Origin: Aquipseudomonas alcaligenes NBRC 14159
Lineage (GTDB): Bacteria; Pseudomonadota; Gammaproteobacteria; Pseudomonadales; Pseudomonadaceae
Direction: 5' to 3'
Assembly: GCF_000467105.1 (NCBI RefSeq)
Contig: NZ_BATI01000002.1
Location: forward strand, 56,788 to 120,787
DNA: 64,000 bases
Shown: piece by piece, positions 26,468 through 36,469 of the stretch
Position numbering within the stretch: the stretch's first letter is position 1
Layout: each line of letters opens with the position of its first letter
The notes under the pieces: generated by a model
The model's input: the letters and a program-made list of their open reading frames with translations, nothing else
What the model was told of the DNA's origin: nothing
The model's database searches: none
Position numbers and translations under genes: made by a program

Positions 26468-26929
26468 ATGAACCACCAGGACGCCCTCTCCCCGCAGGCG
26501 CTGCAGGCCATCTACCGTCATGCCGCCGCCACCTACCCCGAGGAATGCTGCGGCTTCGTCTTCGCCGACGCCCGCGTGCACCTCGGCGAGAACATCCAGA
26601 ACCAGCTCAACCGCCTCGACCCCGAGGTGTACCGGCGCAGCGCCGCCAACGGCTACACCTTCGCGGTGGCCGACACCCTGCTGCTCAGCCGCAGCCTGCG
26701 CAGCGACAACCCGGTCCGGGTGATCTACCACTCGCACCCCGATGTCGGCGCCTACTTCAGCCGCGAGGACGAGGACAAGGCGCTGTTCATGGGCCAGCCG
26801 ATCCACCCGGTGGCCTACCTGGTGGTGGACGTGCGCGCTGGCGTGGCGCACGGCGCCAAGCTGTTCGAGTGGAACGGCAAAGAATTCGTCTGCAGCCGGG
26901 AGTTCCCCGGCTCCCCCGATAGCCATTGA
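26468..26929 (+). CDS. JAMM/MPN-type metallopeptidase (Mec-like)
   Basis: A 153-residue protein with a full JAMM zinc site: Glu 25/26 in YPEECCG, H88-x-H90 in IYHSHPD, and S98xxD101 in AYFSREDED. Stand-alone bacterial JAMM proteins beside ThiS/MoaD-like proteins act as isopeptidase-like enzymes that release an amino acid from a sulfur-carrier C-terminus, as Mec+ does with CysO-cysteine in Mycobacterium tuberculosis. The next gene encodes such a ubiquitin-like protein fused to its E1. An alternative role is processing of that fusion after its internal Gly-Gly. It starts 4 bp after the EamA stop. Confidence 0.88.
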   Translation: MNHQDALSPQALQAIYRHAAATYPEECCGFVFADARVHLGENIQNQLNRLDPEVYRRSAANGYTFAVADTLLLSRSLRSDNPVRVIYHSHPDVGAYFSREDEDKALFMGQPIHPVAYLVVDVRAGVAHGAKLFEWNGKEFVCSREFPGSPDSH

Positions 26930-26945
26930 TAAAGGAGGTTTGGCT

Positions 26946-28358
26946 ATGAGTGTGGTGATTGTTCCGGAAGTGCTGGGCCGTGTTGCCAGGTTGCCCGCCA
27001 CCCGACTGGAGGGGGCCGGCGCGACGGTTCGCGAACTGGTGGAAGACGTCTGCACGCGCCACGCGGCGCTGCGCGAGCACCTGTTCTACGGCAACGACCA
27101 GTTCAAGGAGCACTTCCTGCTCACCGCCGGCGGCGAGCTGCTGGAGGCCGACAGCCCGCTGCCGGCCGATGCCGAGCTGGACATCCTGCTCGCCACCTCC
27201 GGCGGCCTGGACTGCGATGAGCTGAGCAACGACGAAGTGCGCCGCTACGTACGCCACATCACCCTGCCCGACGTCGGCCGCCAGGGCCAGCTGCGCCTGA
27301 AGCAGGCGCGCGTGCTGATCATCGGTACCGGCGGCCTGGGCTCGCCGGTCAGCCTGTACCTGGCCGCCGCCGGTATCGGCACCCTCGGCCTGGTGGATTT
27401 CGACCGGGTCGAGAGCAGCAACCTGCAACGCCAGGTGGTACACGGCAGCGCCACCCTGGGCATGGCCAAGGTCGAGTCGGCGCGCCGCCGCCTGCTCGAC
27501 CTCAACCCCGCCATCCGCATCGACGCCCACGACTGCGCGCTGACGGCGGACAACGCCCTGCAGCTGGTCAGCAACTATGACCTGGTGATCGACGGCACCG
27601 ACAACTTCACCACCCGCTACCTGCTCAACGATGCCTGCGTGCTGCTCGGGCGCCCGCTGGTGTATGGCGCGCTGCACCGCTTCGACGGCCAGATGAGCCT
27701 GTTCAACTACCGCGAGGGCCCCTGCTACCGCTGCCTCTACCCGCAGAGCCCGCCCGCCGAACTGGCGCCCAACTGCAATGCCGGCGGGGTGATCGGCGTG
27801 TTGCCGGGGGTGGTCGGACTGATCCAGGCCACCGAGGCGATCAAGCTGATCCTCGGCATCGGCGAGCCTCTGGTCGGGCGCCTGATGCGCTTCGACGCGC
27901 TGGCCATGAAGTTCAGCGAGGTGCGCTTCAAGCGCCGCCCCGACTGCCCCAGCTGCTCACCGACACGCCGCGACCGCAGCCTGCAGAGCGAGGTACCGGT
28001 GCAATGCGCCAGCGCCCTGCGCGACACGGCGTTGCCGGCGCAGCTGCTGATCAGCCCGCAGTTGCTGCAGCTGAGCCTGAGCCGCGGCGACGACCTGCAG
28101 CTGCTCGACGTGCGCGAAGCCAACGAACTGGAAGTGTGCGGCCTGGCGCAGGCACGCAATATCCCGCTGGGCGAGCTGGACCTGCACCTGCACGAGCTCG
28201 ACCCTGAGCGACCGCTGTGCCTGATCTGCTACGGCGGCCCGCGCGCCGAACGCGCCGCCCAGCGCCTGCTGGAAGCCGGCTTTTCACGCCTGCAGGTGCT
28301 GCAGGGCGGGCTCAAGGCCTGGGCGCGCGACATCGACCCCGACATGCCGCTGTACTGA
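26946..28358 (+). CDS. Ubiquitin-like/E1 (ThiF-MoeB)/rhodanese fusion protein
   Basis: A 470-residue three-domain protein. Residues 1-87 form a MoaD/CysO-like beta-grasp domain ending LLATSGG (Gly86-Gly87). Residues about 95-340 are an E1-like adenylation domain: GTGGLGSP nucleotide loop (127-134), DGTDNFTTRY (216-225), a Cys at 277 (APNC) and zinc CxxC pairs at 260/263 and 334/337. Residues about 375-470 are a rhodanese domain with active Cys428 (LICYGGPR). The carrier, its activating enzyme and the sulfur donor are thus on one chain. MoeZ plus CysO in actinobacteria do this as separate proteins. Because Gly-Gly is internal, its C-terminus is blocked unless cleaved, possibly by the upstream JAMM peptidase. 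Confidence 0.9.
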   Translation: MSVVIVPEVLGRVARLPATRLEGAGATVRELVEDVCTRHAALREHLFYGNDQFKEHFLLTAGGELLEADSPLPADAELDILLATSGGLDCDELSNDEVRRYVRHITLPDVGRQGQLRLKQARVLIIGTGGLGSPVSLYLAAAGIGTLGLVDFDRVESSNLQRQVVHGSATLGMAKVESARRRLLDLNPAIRIDAHDCALTADNALQLVSNYDLVIDGTDNFTTRYLLNDACVLLGRPLVYGALHRFDGQMSLFNYREGPCYRCLYPQSPPAELAPNCNAGGVIGVLPGVVGLIQATEAIKLILGIGEPLVGRLMRFDALAMKFSEVRFKRRPDCPSCSPTRRDRSLQSEVPVQCASALRDTALPAQLLISPQLLQLSLSRGDDLQLLDVREANELEVCGLAQARNIPLGELDLHLHELDPERPLCLICYGGPRAERAAQRLLEAGFSRLQVLQGGLKAWARDIDPDMPLY

Positions 28359-28367
28359 GGTCGCGCG

Positions 28368-29282
28368 ATGATCCATGAGTCCCTGCTACAGGCCATCGGC
28401 GAGACACCGGTGGTGCGCCTGGCCGCCTTCAGCGCGGAAACCGGGCTGGAGGTCTACGCCAAGCTGGAATCGCTCAACCCGGGCGGCAGCCACAAGGCGC
28501 GCATTGCCCTGGCCATGGTGCGCGATGCCGAGGCGCGCGGCATCCTGCGCCCCGGCAGCGGCCAGACCATCATCGAACCGAGTGGCGGCAACACCGGCAT
28601 CGGCCTGGCCATCGCCGGCAACATCCTCGGCTATCGCGTGGTCCTGGTGATACCCGACAACTACAGCCCGGAGAAGCAGAAGCTGCTGCGCCTGTACGGC
28701 GCCGAGGTGGTGCTGTCCGACAGCCGCCGCGGCAACAACTCGCACGGCGAGCTGGCCATGGCGCTGCAGCTGGAGAACCCCGGCTACGTGATGCTCAACC
28801 AGCAGCGCAACCCGGCCAACCCGGAAATCCATCGGCGCACCACCGCGCAGGAAATCCTGCGCGACTTCGCCACGCTGCCGCCGGACTGCCTGGTGGCCGG
28901 CATCGGCACCGGCGGCCACGTCACCGGCCTGGGCGAAACGCTCAAGGCGGCCTGGCCACAGCTGCGGGTGTTCGGCGTGGAGCCGGAGCAGTGCGACCTG
29001 CTTGCCGACTGCCACGCCCCGCACGAGATCCAGGGCCTTTCCATCGGCCTGGTACCGGCCATCCTCAACCTCGGCGTGCTCGACGGCATGCTCAAGGTGA
29101 CCAAGCAGGACTGCCTGGCGCGAGTACGCCAGACCATGCGCGGCGACGGCGTCAGCCTCGGGCTGTCATCGGCGGCCAACCTGGCGGCCATCGCCCAGCT
29201 GGCCACTGAACTGCCGCGCGGAACCCTGGTGCTGACGCTGATCTATGACAGCGTCGACAGCTACCTAGCCCACTTCGACTGA
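28368..29282 (+). CDS. Cysteine synthase-like PLP enzyme (CysM/CysK family)
   Basis: A 304-residue fold-type II PLP enzyme. Lys43 in LNPGGSHKAR is the expected Schiff-base lysine, IEPSGGNTGIGLA binds the substrate and IGTGGHVTG binds the cofactor phosphate. Classical CysK/CysM read NPxxSxKDR; here it is SHKAR, so the residue after the lysine differs. The enzyme should make cysteine, or another beta-substituted alanine, from O-acetylserine and a sulfur or other nucleophile. The neighbouring acetyltransferase would supply the O-acetylserine and the ubiquitin-like thiocarboxylate the sulfur, as CysM does with CysO. Nine bp separate it from the fusion gene. Confidence 0.87.
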   Translation: MIHESLLQAIGETPVVRLAAFSAETGLEVYAKLESLNPGGSHKARIALAMVRDAEARGILRPGSGQTIIEPSGGNTGIGLAIAGNILGYRVVLVIPDNYSPEKQKLLRLYGAEVVLSDSRRGNNSHGELAMALQLENPGYVMLNQQRNPANPEIHRRTTAQEILRDFATLPPDCLVAGIGTGGHVTGLGETLKAAWPQLRVFGVEPEQCDLLADCHAPHEIQGLSIGLVPAILNLGVLDGMLKVTKQDCLARVRQTMRGDGVSLGLSSAANLAAIAQLATELPRGTLVLTLIYDSVDSYLAHFD

Positions 29283-29300
29283 CCCGTGAAGGACGATGGG

Positions 29301-30281
29301 ATGCGCACCTACCTCGACAGGCTGAAGCTCTACGATGTGCTGCTCGACCACCTGGTGCATGCGCTGCAGCCAGCGCAGATGGAGCTGCTGCTGCCGCACC
29401 TGGACGGTCTCATGGACAGAGCCGTGCGCCAGGTGAGCGAGGACTTGCAGGCCTATGCCGAGCGCGACCCGGCTTCCGGCGGGCGCAGCGAGCTAATCCT
29501 CGACAGCTACGCCTCGTTCAAGGCGGTGCTCTATCACCGCCTGGCGCACCAGGTCTGGCGGCTCGGCGAACTGCCCGACCGCGAGATCATCGCCCACCGC
29601 CTGGCCAATACCGGCAAGCTGCAGTCCGGGGTGGAAATCCACCCGGCGGCCCGCATCGGCCGGCGCTTCGTGCTGGATCATGGCTTCGGCACGGTGATCG
29701 GTGAAACCTGCGAGATCGGCGACGACTGCTACCTGCTCAGCGGCGTGACCCTGGGCGCCTGCGGCATCGCCGACAACCCCGGCGGCAAGCGTCACCCCAG
29801 GCTGGGCCACGGCGTGGAGGTCGGCGCCGGCGCGCGCATCCTCGGCGCGGTGGACATCGGCGACCACGTGTTCATCAGCCCGGCCTGCGTGATCACCCGC
29901 GACGTGCCTGCCAACACCCGCGTCAGCATCGCCAACCAGCTGCAGCTGCAGCGCTGCGGGCAGGCCGGCGGCCGCGGCTTCCTCGGCGCCTTCGCCCTGG
30001 GCGAGCGCCTGCACCTGGTCGGTGAACTGCCGGACGCCGAGGACATCAGCGTGCTCGATGCCGACCATCACCCACTCGCCTGCCTGCGCCTGGAATGCAC
30101 GGTGCGCGAGCGCCACCACCGCCAGTATCGCCTGCGCAATCTCGGCGCCGTGGTGCCTCCGCCCTGCTACCCGTTGCACCTGCGCGTCGATGGCCAGGAC
30201 ATCACCCTGCTCGACCCACCCGGCCTGAGCAGCCTGGTGAGCACGGTACTCAAACCCCACCTGCTGAGCCTAGGAGGCTGA
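29301..30281 (+). CDS. Serine O-acetyltransferase with C-terminal extension
   Basis: A 326-residue protein. The ATG at 29301 is chosen over a GTG 15 bp upstream because AAGGA sits seven bases before it. An N-terminal helical region (about 1-100) leads to the left-handed beta-helix typical of SAT, with LDHGFGTVIGET (catalytic Asp-His) and NPGGKRHPRLGHGVEVGAGA. It makes O-acetylserine from serine and acetyl-CoA. Beyond the hexapeptide repeats (after about residue 210) lie about 115 extra residues with a short beta-rich stretch (LRLECTVRERHHRQYRLR) that I do not recognise. Its place after the PLP enzyme makes substrate supply the likely role. Confidence 0.85.
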   Translation: MRTYLDRLKLYDVLLDHLVHALQPAQMELLLPHLDGLMDRAVRQVSEDLQAYAERDPASGGRSELILDSYASFKAVLYHRLAHQVWRLGELPDREIIAHRLANTGKLQSGVEIHPAARIGRRFVLDHGFGTVIGETCEIGDDCYLLSGVTLGACGIADNPGGKRHPRLGHGVEVGAGARILGAVDIGDHVFISPACVITRDVPANTRVSIANQLQLQRCGQAGGRGFLGAFALGERLHLVGELPDAEDISVLDADHHPLACLRLECTVRERHHRQYRLRNLGAVVPPPCYPLHLRVDGQDITLLDPPGLSSLVSTVLKPHLLSLGG

Positions 30282-30284
30282 CCC

Positions 30285-31013
30285 ATGTCGGCGTTGACCC
30301 TGCAGACCCGCGCCCTGTTCGACGAAGCGCCCTATCAGCACTGCTTCACCGCCCGCGTGCTGGCCGTCAGCGAGCAGGGCGTAGCGCTCGACCAGACGCT
30401 GTTCTACCCCACCGGTGGTGGCCAGCCCGGCGACCAGGGGCACTTGCTGCTGCCGGACGGCTCGGCCGTGGCGGTGCTCGGCACCCAGCGTGATCCGCTG
30501 CTGCGCGCGCTCATCTGGCATCAGCTGGAGTCTGGCGCAGCCAACGCACTGCAGGCCGGCATGGAGGTGCAGGGCTGCCTGGACTGGGAACTGCGCCATC
30601 GCCACATGCGCATGCATACCTGCCTGCATCTGTTGTGCGCCCTTGTCGACGCCCCGGTGACCGGCTGCAGCATCGCCGCCGACAAGGGCCGCCTGGACTT
30701 CGACCTGCCCGAGTCGACCCTGGACAAGGAACAGATCACCACACAGCTCAACGAGCTGATCGGCGCTGCCCTCGAAGTGCGGGCACAGGAGCTGCCGGCC
30801 GGCGAATACAACCGCCTGCTGCAACTGTGCCGCACGCGCATCCCGCCGCCCGCCAACCACGGCATGGTCCGGGTGATCGAAATCCCCGGCGTCGACCTGC
30901 AACCCTGCGGTGGCACCCATGTGCGCAACACCGCCGAGATCGGCGCGGTGGTCTGCGACAAGATCGAGAAGAAGAGCCGGCACAACCGACGGGTCACCCT
31001 GCGCTTCGCCTGA
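30285..31013 (+). CDS. AlaX-type alanyl-tRNA editing protein
   Basis: A 242-residue free-standing editing domain. FYPTGGGQPGDQG is the glycine-rich motif, MHTCLHLLCAL carries the first HxxxH zinc ligands and QPCGGTHVRNTAEIG the CxxxH pair. AlaX proteins hydrolyse wrongly charged tRNA-Ala (Ser or Gly). Its presence as the last gene of a serine/cysteine cluster, 3 bp after the acetyltransferase, suggests protection against a mischarged amino acid made or accumulated by this pathway. No anticodon or synthetase domain is present, so it acts in trans. Confidence 0.9.
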   Translation: MSALTLQTRALFDEAPYQHCFTARVLAVSEQGVALDQTLFYPTGGGQPGDQGHLLLPDGSAVAVLGTQRDPLLRALIWHQLESGAANALQAGMEVQGCLDWELRHRHMRMHTCLHLLCALVDAPVTGCSIAADKGRLDFDLPESTLDKEQITTQLNELIGAALEVRAQELPAGEYNRLLQLCRTRIPPPANHGMVRVIEIPGVDLQPCGGTHVRNTAEIGAVVCDKIEKKSRHNRRVTLRFA

Positions 31014-31142
31014 GCCTTCCACCACAGCGGCGCCCCTGGCGCCATGCCTGACTGCCTTCCCTTTTCATCGCCTCTGGCAGGGCTACCCGCCCAGCAACGG
31101 CGATGAGCACTCCGCGCCGCCCACAAGGCGGCCGGAACCTAA

Positions 31143-32663
<1,521 letters not shown>

Positions 32664-32676
32664 ACGCGGCGGCAAG

Positions 32677-32714
32677 AAAAAGCCCCCGACGGATCGCTCC
32701 GCCGGGGGCTTTTC
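32677..32714. terminator. Bidirectional terminator between elastase and typA
   Basis: The stem AAAGCCCCCG/CGGGGGCTTT (32679-32688 with 32703-32712), with an inner CGGA/TCCG stem in the loop, has T runs on both strands. It ends the elastase gene (+) and typA (-). Confidence 0.85.
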
Positions 32715-32730
32715 ATTCACTGCGCGAGGA

Positions 32731-34548
32731 TCAGACCTTGCTGCGCTCGTAGCGCTTGCGGTCGTTCTCGTTGAGCATCTTCTTGCGCAGACGGATCGAC
32801 TTCGGCGTCACTTCCACCAGCTCGTCATCGTCGATGAATTCCAGCGCCTGTTCCAGGGTGAATTTCAGCGCCGGGGTCAGCTGGATGGTTTCGTCCTTGC
32901 CGGAAGCGCGCATGTTGTCGAGCTTCTTGGCCTTGGTCGGGTTGATCACCAGGTCGTTGTCGCGGCTGTGGATGCCGGCCAGCTGGCCTTCGTAGACTTC
33001 GTCGCCCGGGCTCAGGAACAGCTTGCCGCGGTCCTGCAGGGTTTCCAGGGAGTAGGTCAGCGCGGTGCCGGTGGCCATGGAGACCAGCACGCCGTTCTGG
33101 CGGTGGGCAACGTCGCCGGCCTTGACCGGACCGTAGTGGTCGAAGGTCGAGGTCAGGATGCCGGTGCCCGAGGTCATGGTCAGGAAGGCGTTACGGAAGC
33201 CGATCAGGCCGCGCGCCGGGATGATGTATTCCAGACGGATACGACCCTTGCCGTCGGGGATCATGTTAGTCATGTCGCCCTTGCGCATGCCCATCTGCTC
33301 CATCACCGGACCCTGGTGCTGTTCCTCGATGTCGATGGTGACGTTCTCGTAGGGCTCCTGCTTCTCGCCGTCCTTCTCGATGATCACCACTTCCGGGCGA
33401 CCCACGGCCAGCTCGAAGCCTTCGCGGCGCATGGTTTCGATCAGTACCGACAGGTGCAGCTCGCCGCGGCCGGATACCTTGAACTTCTCGGCGGAATCGC
33501 CCGGCTCGACACGCAGGGCCACGTTGTGCAGCAGTTCCTTGTCCAGACGGTCTTTGATGTTGCGGCTGGTAACGAACTTGCCTTCTTTACCGGCGAACGG
33601 CGAGTCGTTGACCTGGAAGGTCATGCTCACGGTCGGCTGGTCGACGGTCAGCGGCGGGCGGGCTTCGACGTTCTGCGGGTCGCACAGGGTGTCGGAAATG
33701 AACAGCTCGTCCATGCCGGAGACGCAGACGATGTCGCCGGCTTCGGCTTCGGCCACTTCCACGCGCTGCAGGCCGGAGTGGCCCATGATCTTCAGCACGC
33801 GGCCGTTGCGCTTGGTGCCGTCATCGCTGATCGCCACCACCGGGGTGTTGGTCTTGATGCGGCCACGGGCGATACGGCCGATACCGATCACGCCGAGGAA
33901 GCTGTTGTAGTCCAGCTGCGAGATCTGCATCTGGAACGGGCCGTCGACGTCAACGTCCGGAGCCGGCACGTGGTCGATGATGGCCTGGAACAGGGCGTCC
34001 ATGTTGTCGTCCATCTTCTCGTGGTCCATGCCGGCGATGCCGTTCAGGGCCGAGGCGTAGACGATCGGGAAGTCCAGCTGCTCATCGGTGGCGCCGAGGT
34101 TGTCGAACAGATCGAAGATCTGGTCGATAACCCAGTCCGGACGCGCGCCCGGACGGTCGATCTTGTTCACCACCACGATCGGACGCAGACCAGCCTTGAA
34201 CGCCTTCTGGGTCACGAAACGGGTCTGCGGCATCGGGCCGTCCTGAGCGTCGACCACCAGCAGCACGGAGTCGACCATCGACATCACGCGCTCAACCTCA
34301 CCGCCGAAGTCGGCGTGGCCGGGGGTGTCGACGATGTTGATGTTGTAGCCGTTCCACTTGATGGCGGTGTTCTTCGCCAGGATGGTAATGCCGCGCTCTT
34401 TTTCCTGGTCGTTGGAGTCCATCACGCGCTCGGATTCCGCTTCTTTGCGGTCGAGGGTGCCGGAGAGCTTCAGCAGCTTGTCTACCAGGGTGGTCTTGCC
34501 ATGGTCGACGTGGGCGATGATGGCGATATTGCGCAGTTTTTCGATCAC
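32731..34548 (-). CDS. typA: Translational GTPase TypA/BipA
   Basis: A 605-residue ribosome-associated GTPase. The start codon is GTG. G1 is [12 protein letters not shown]3 [14 protein letters not shown] and G4 [11 protein letters not shown]-like domains III and V and the TypA C-terminal domain follow. It is needed for growth at low temperature, stress and virulence regulation. Nothing anomalous. It is next to thiI in the same orientation, as in P. aeruginosa. Confidence 0.96.
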   Translation of the reverse strand: MIEKLRNIAIIAHVDHGKTTLVDKLLKLSGTLDRKEAESERVMDSNDQEKERGITILAKNTAIKWNGYNINIVDTPGHADFGGEVERVMSMVDSVLLVVDAQDGPMPQTRFVTQKAFKAGLRPIVVVNKIDRPGARPDWVIDQIFDLFDNLGATDEQLDFPIVYASALNGIAGMDHEKMDDNMDALFQAIIDHVPAPDVDVDGPFQMQISQLDYNSFLGVIGIGRIARGRIKTNTPVVAISDDGTKRNGRVLKIMGHSGLQRVEVAEAEAGDIVCVSGMDELFISDTLCDPQNVEARPPLTVDQPTVSMTFQVNDSPFAGKEGKFVTSRNIKDRLDKELLHNVALRVEPGDSAEKFKVSGRGELHLSVLIETMRREGFELAVGRPEVVIIEKDGEKQEPYENVTIDIEEQHQGPVMEQMGMRKGDMTNMIPDGKGRIRLEYIIPARGLIGFRNAFLTMTSGTGILTSTFDHYGPVKAGDVAHRQNGVLVSMATGTALTYSLETLQDRGKLFLSPGDEVYEGQLAGIHSRDNDLVINPTKAKKLDNMRASGKDETIQLTPALKFTLEQALEFIDDDELVEVTPKSIRLRKKMLNENDRKRYERSKV

Positions 34549-34681
34549 GATGTCGTCTCGATTGATGATTCTGGAAGCTGTGACCTGGCAGTGTGCCTGG
34601 CCGTTGTGAATTCGGGATTACGCGCCGCGAGGCTGGTCGGGAGGGCGGTGGCGGATACTGCCACCGAGCAGGCCGGCCCTT

Positions 34682-36139
34682 TTAATGCGGGCGATAGACG
34701 CGAACATTGGCATGCCCCTCGCTAAGCAGATGGTGGGCATGCAGGCGGCTCATGACGCCCCTGTCGCAATACAGCAGGTACTGGCGGGTCTCATCCAGTT
34801 CCTTGAAACGGTTGTTCAGCGCGTAGAACGGCAGGGGCTGCACCTCGACGCCGTCGAGCTGCAGCGGCTCGTCCTCGGCGGCATCCGGATGACGGATATC
34901 GAGCACGATCTGCCCGGCCAGTGCCTCGGCGACGATCTCGACCTGCAGGTCCTTGCCCAGCTCGTCGATCACCTTGTCCACCGTCACCCGCGTCGCACGC
35001 TCCAGGGCGCGCTCGAGGATGGCCATGTCGAACTGGCTCTCCTCGTGCTCGATGCGCATGGGCTTGGCCTTGGTGGTCGGGTTGACCGAGATCACCCCGC
35101 AGTATTCAGGCATGTTCTTGGCGTATTCGGCGGTACCGATGCGCACCGCGGTATCGATGATGTCCTGCTTGTGCGCGGCGATCAGCGGGCGCAGCACCAG
35201 GGTGTCGGTGACCGCGTCGATCACCGAAAGGTTCGGCAACGTCTGGCTGGACACCTGGCTGATCGCCTCGCCGGTGACCAGTGCATCGATATGCAGGTCC
35301 TCGGCGATGCGGCTGGCGGCGCGCAGCATCATGCGCTTGAGCACCACGCCCATCTGGCTGTTGTCGACCTTGCCGAGAATCTCGCCCACGACTTCTTCGA
35401 AGGGCACACTAATAAAGAGTACGCGGTGCGAGCTGCCGAACTTCTGCCACAGGTGGTGCGCCACTTCCATCACGCCCAGTTCGTGGGCACGGCCACCGAG
35501 ATTGAAGAAGCAGAAGTGGGTGAGCAGGCCGCGGCGCATCATCTGGTAGGCGGCGACCGTGGAATCGAAGCCGCCGCTCATCAGCACCAGCGTCTGCTCG
35601 ATCGAACCCAGCGGGTAGCCACCAAGGCCCTCGTGCTGGGCATGGACGATCAGCAGGCGGTCATAACGCACCTCGAAGCGCGCCTCGACCTCGGGCTTCT
35701 TCAGGTCGATGCCGGCGGCACCGCACTCGCGACGCAGGCGGCTGCCGACATGGGTCGCCAGGTCCACCGAGGAGAAATCATGGGTGTTGCCAGCGCGCTT
35801 GCAGCGCACGGCGAAGACCTTGCCGGCGATTTGCACACCAAAGTGCGCACGGCACTTCTCGAAGGTGTCGTCGAAATCGACGTAGGGATACTCGTGCACT
35901 TCGAGGAAGTGGGCGACGCCCGGGGTGCAACGCAGGCGCTCGAACATTTCCGCCTGCACCTTCGGCTCGGTCACCCCGCTGATCAGATCGAGGTTGTCCC
36001 ACTCGCCCTGTACCTCCAGCTCGGGGTCCAGGTCGCGCAGCACCGTGCGGATGTTCTTCGCCAGCTGGCGGATGAACTGCTTGCGCACCGGCCGGCTCTT
36101 GATGGTGATTTCCGCGAAGGGTTTGACGATCAGTTTCAT
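34682..36139 (-). CDS. thiI: tRNA 4-thiouridine synthase / sulfur transferase
   Basis: A 485-residue protein. The N-terminal THUMP region (residues about 60-165) binds tRNA; the PP-loop [13 protein letters not shown] (near residue 185) activates U8 by adenylation; a C-terminal rhodanese domain ends with [11 protein letters not shown], whose Cys carries the persulfide. It makes s4U8 in tRNA and donates sulfur for thiazole synthesis. The long C-terminal rhodanese form is the gammaproteobacterial type. Divergent from glnA, with a 330-bp gap that holds the glnA promoter. Confidence 0.96.
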   Translation of the reverse strand: MKLIVKPFAEITIKSRPVRKQFIRQLAKNIRTVLRDLDPELEVQGEWDNLDLISGVTEPKVQAEMFERLRCTPGVAHFLEVHEYPYVDFDDTFEKCRAHFGVQIAGKVFAVRCKRAGNTHDFSSVDLATHVGSRLRRECGAAGIDLKKPEVEARFEVRYDRLLIVHAQHEGLGGYPLGSIEQTLVLMSGGFDSTVAAYQMMRRGLLTHFCFFNLGGRAHELGVMEVAHHLWQKFGSSHRVLFISVPFEEVVGEILGKVDNSQMGVVLKRMMLRAASRIAEDLHIDALVTGEAISQVSSQTLPNLSVIDAVTDTLVLRPLIAAHKQDIIDTAVRIGTAEYAKNMPEYCGVISVNPTTKAKPMRIEHEESQFDMAILERALERATRVTVDKVIDELGKDLQVEIVAEALAGQIVLDIRHPDAAEDEPLQLDGVEVQPLPFYALNNRFKELDETRQYLLYCDRGVMSRLHAHHLLSEGHANVRVYRPH

Positions 36140-36237
36140 GAAGTAGCGGGTGCCGGGCAGGATGCCAAAAAACAGGGGCGCGGATTATAGCGGAAATTGT
36201 TCAAGCTTTGATCAAAAACAATAAACACCCGCCAATA

Positions 36238-36252
36238 GCACCAAAAAAGTGC
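36238..36252 (+). promoter_or_regulatory. NtrC binding site 1 upstream of glnA
   Basis: GCACC-AAAAA-AGTGC, one mismatch from the NtrC consensus GCACC-N5-GGTGC. Its centre is about 138 bp upstream of the predicted sigma-54 start and 31 bp from site 2, about three helical turns. Confidence 0.7.
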
Positions 36253-36268
36253 GTTACGCGATTACAAG

Positions 36269-36283
36269 GCACCGATTCGGTGC
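36269..36283 (+). promoter_or_regulatory. NtrC binding site 2 upstream of glnA
   Basis: The perfect inverted repeat GCACCGA-T-TCGGTGC equals the NtrC consensus GCACC-N5-GGTGC. Its centre is about 107 bp upstream of the predicted start, the geometry known from enteric glnAp2. Confidence 0.85.
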
Positions 36284-36356
36284 GCAAAAATGCTGAAAAA
36301 ATCGCCATAGCCCGCACAAGCCCTGAGTTTCAGGCCTCCTGCCCATTCCGGGGCAC

Positions 36357-36372
36357 TGGCATACAATTTGCT
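36357..36372 (+). promoter_or_regulatory. Sigma-54 promoter of glnA
   Basis: TGGCATACAATTTGCT has the -24 GG at 36358-36359 and the -12 GC at 36370-36371, the correct 12-bp phasing, and matches TGGCAC-N5-TTGCW except at one position. Predicted start near 36383. The remaining intergenic DNA (36140-36237) is AT-rich and holds nothing else I recognise. Confidence 0.85.
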
Positions 36373-36469
36373 CCCTTGTGAGGCAGCCTGGTCTGGCGGA
36401 CTATCGCGCCCGTTCTAGGCCCCTATTCCGGCGGCTGGCACAGCCAGCCCCAAACACCTGGAGAGCACC

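Noticed and set aside
31029..31043. GGCGCC-CCT-GGCGCC hairpin as a terminator after the AlaX gene
   Set aside because: The stem is short and there is no T run; treated as chance in GC-rich DNA.
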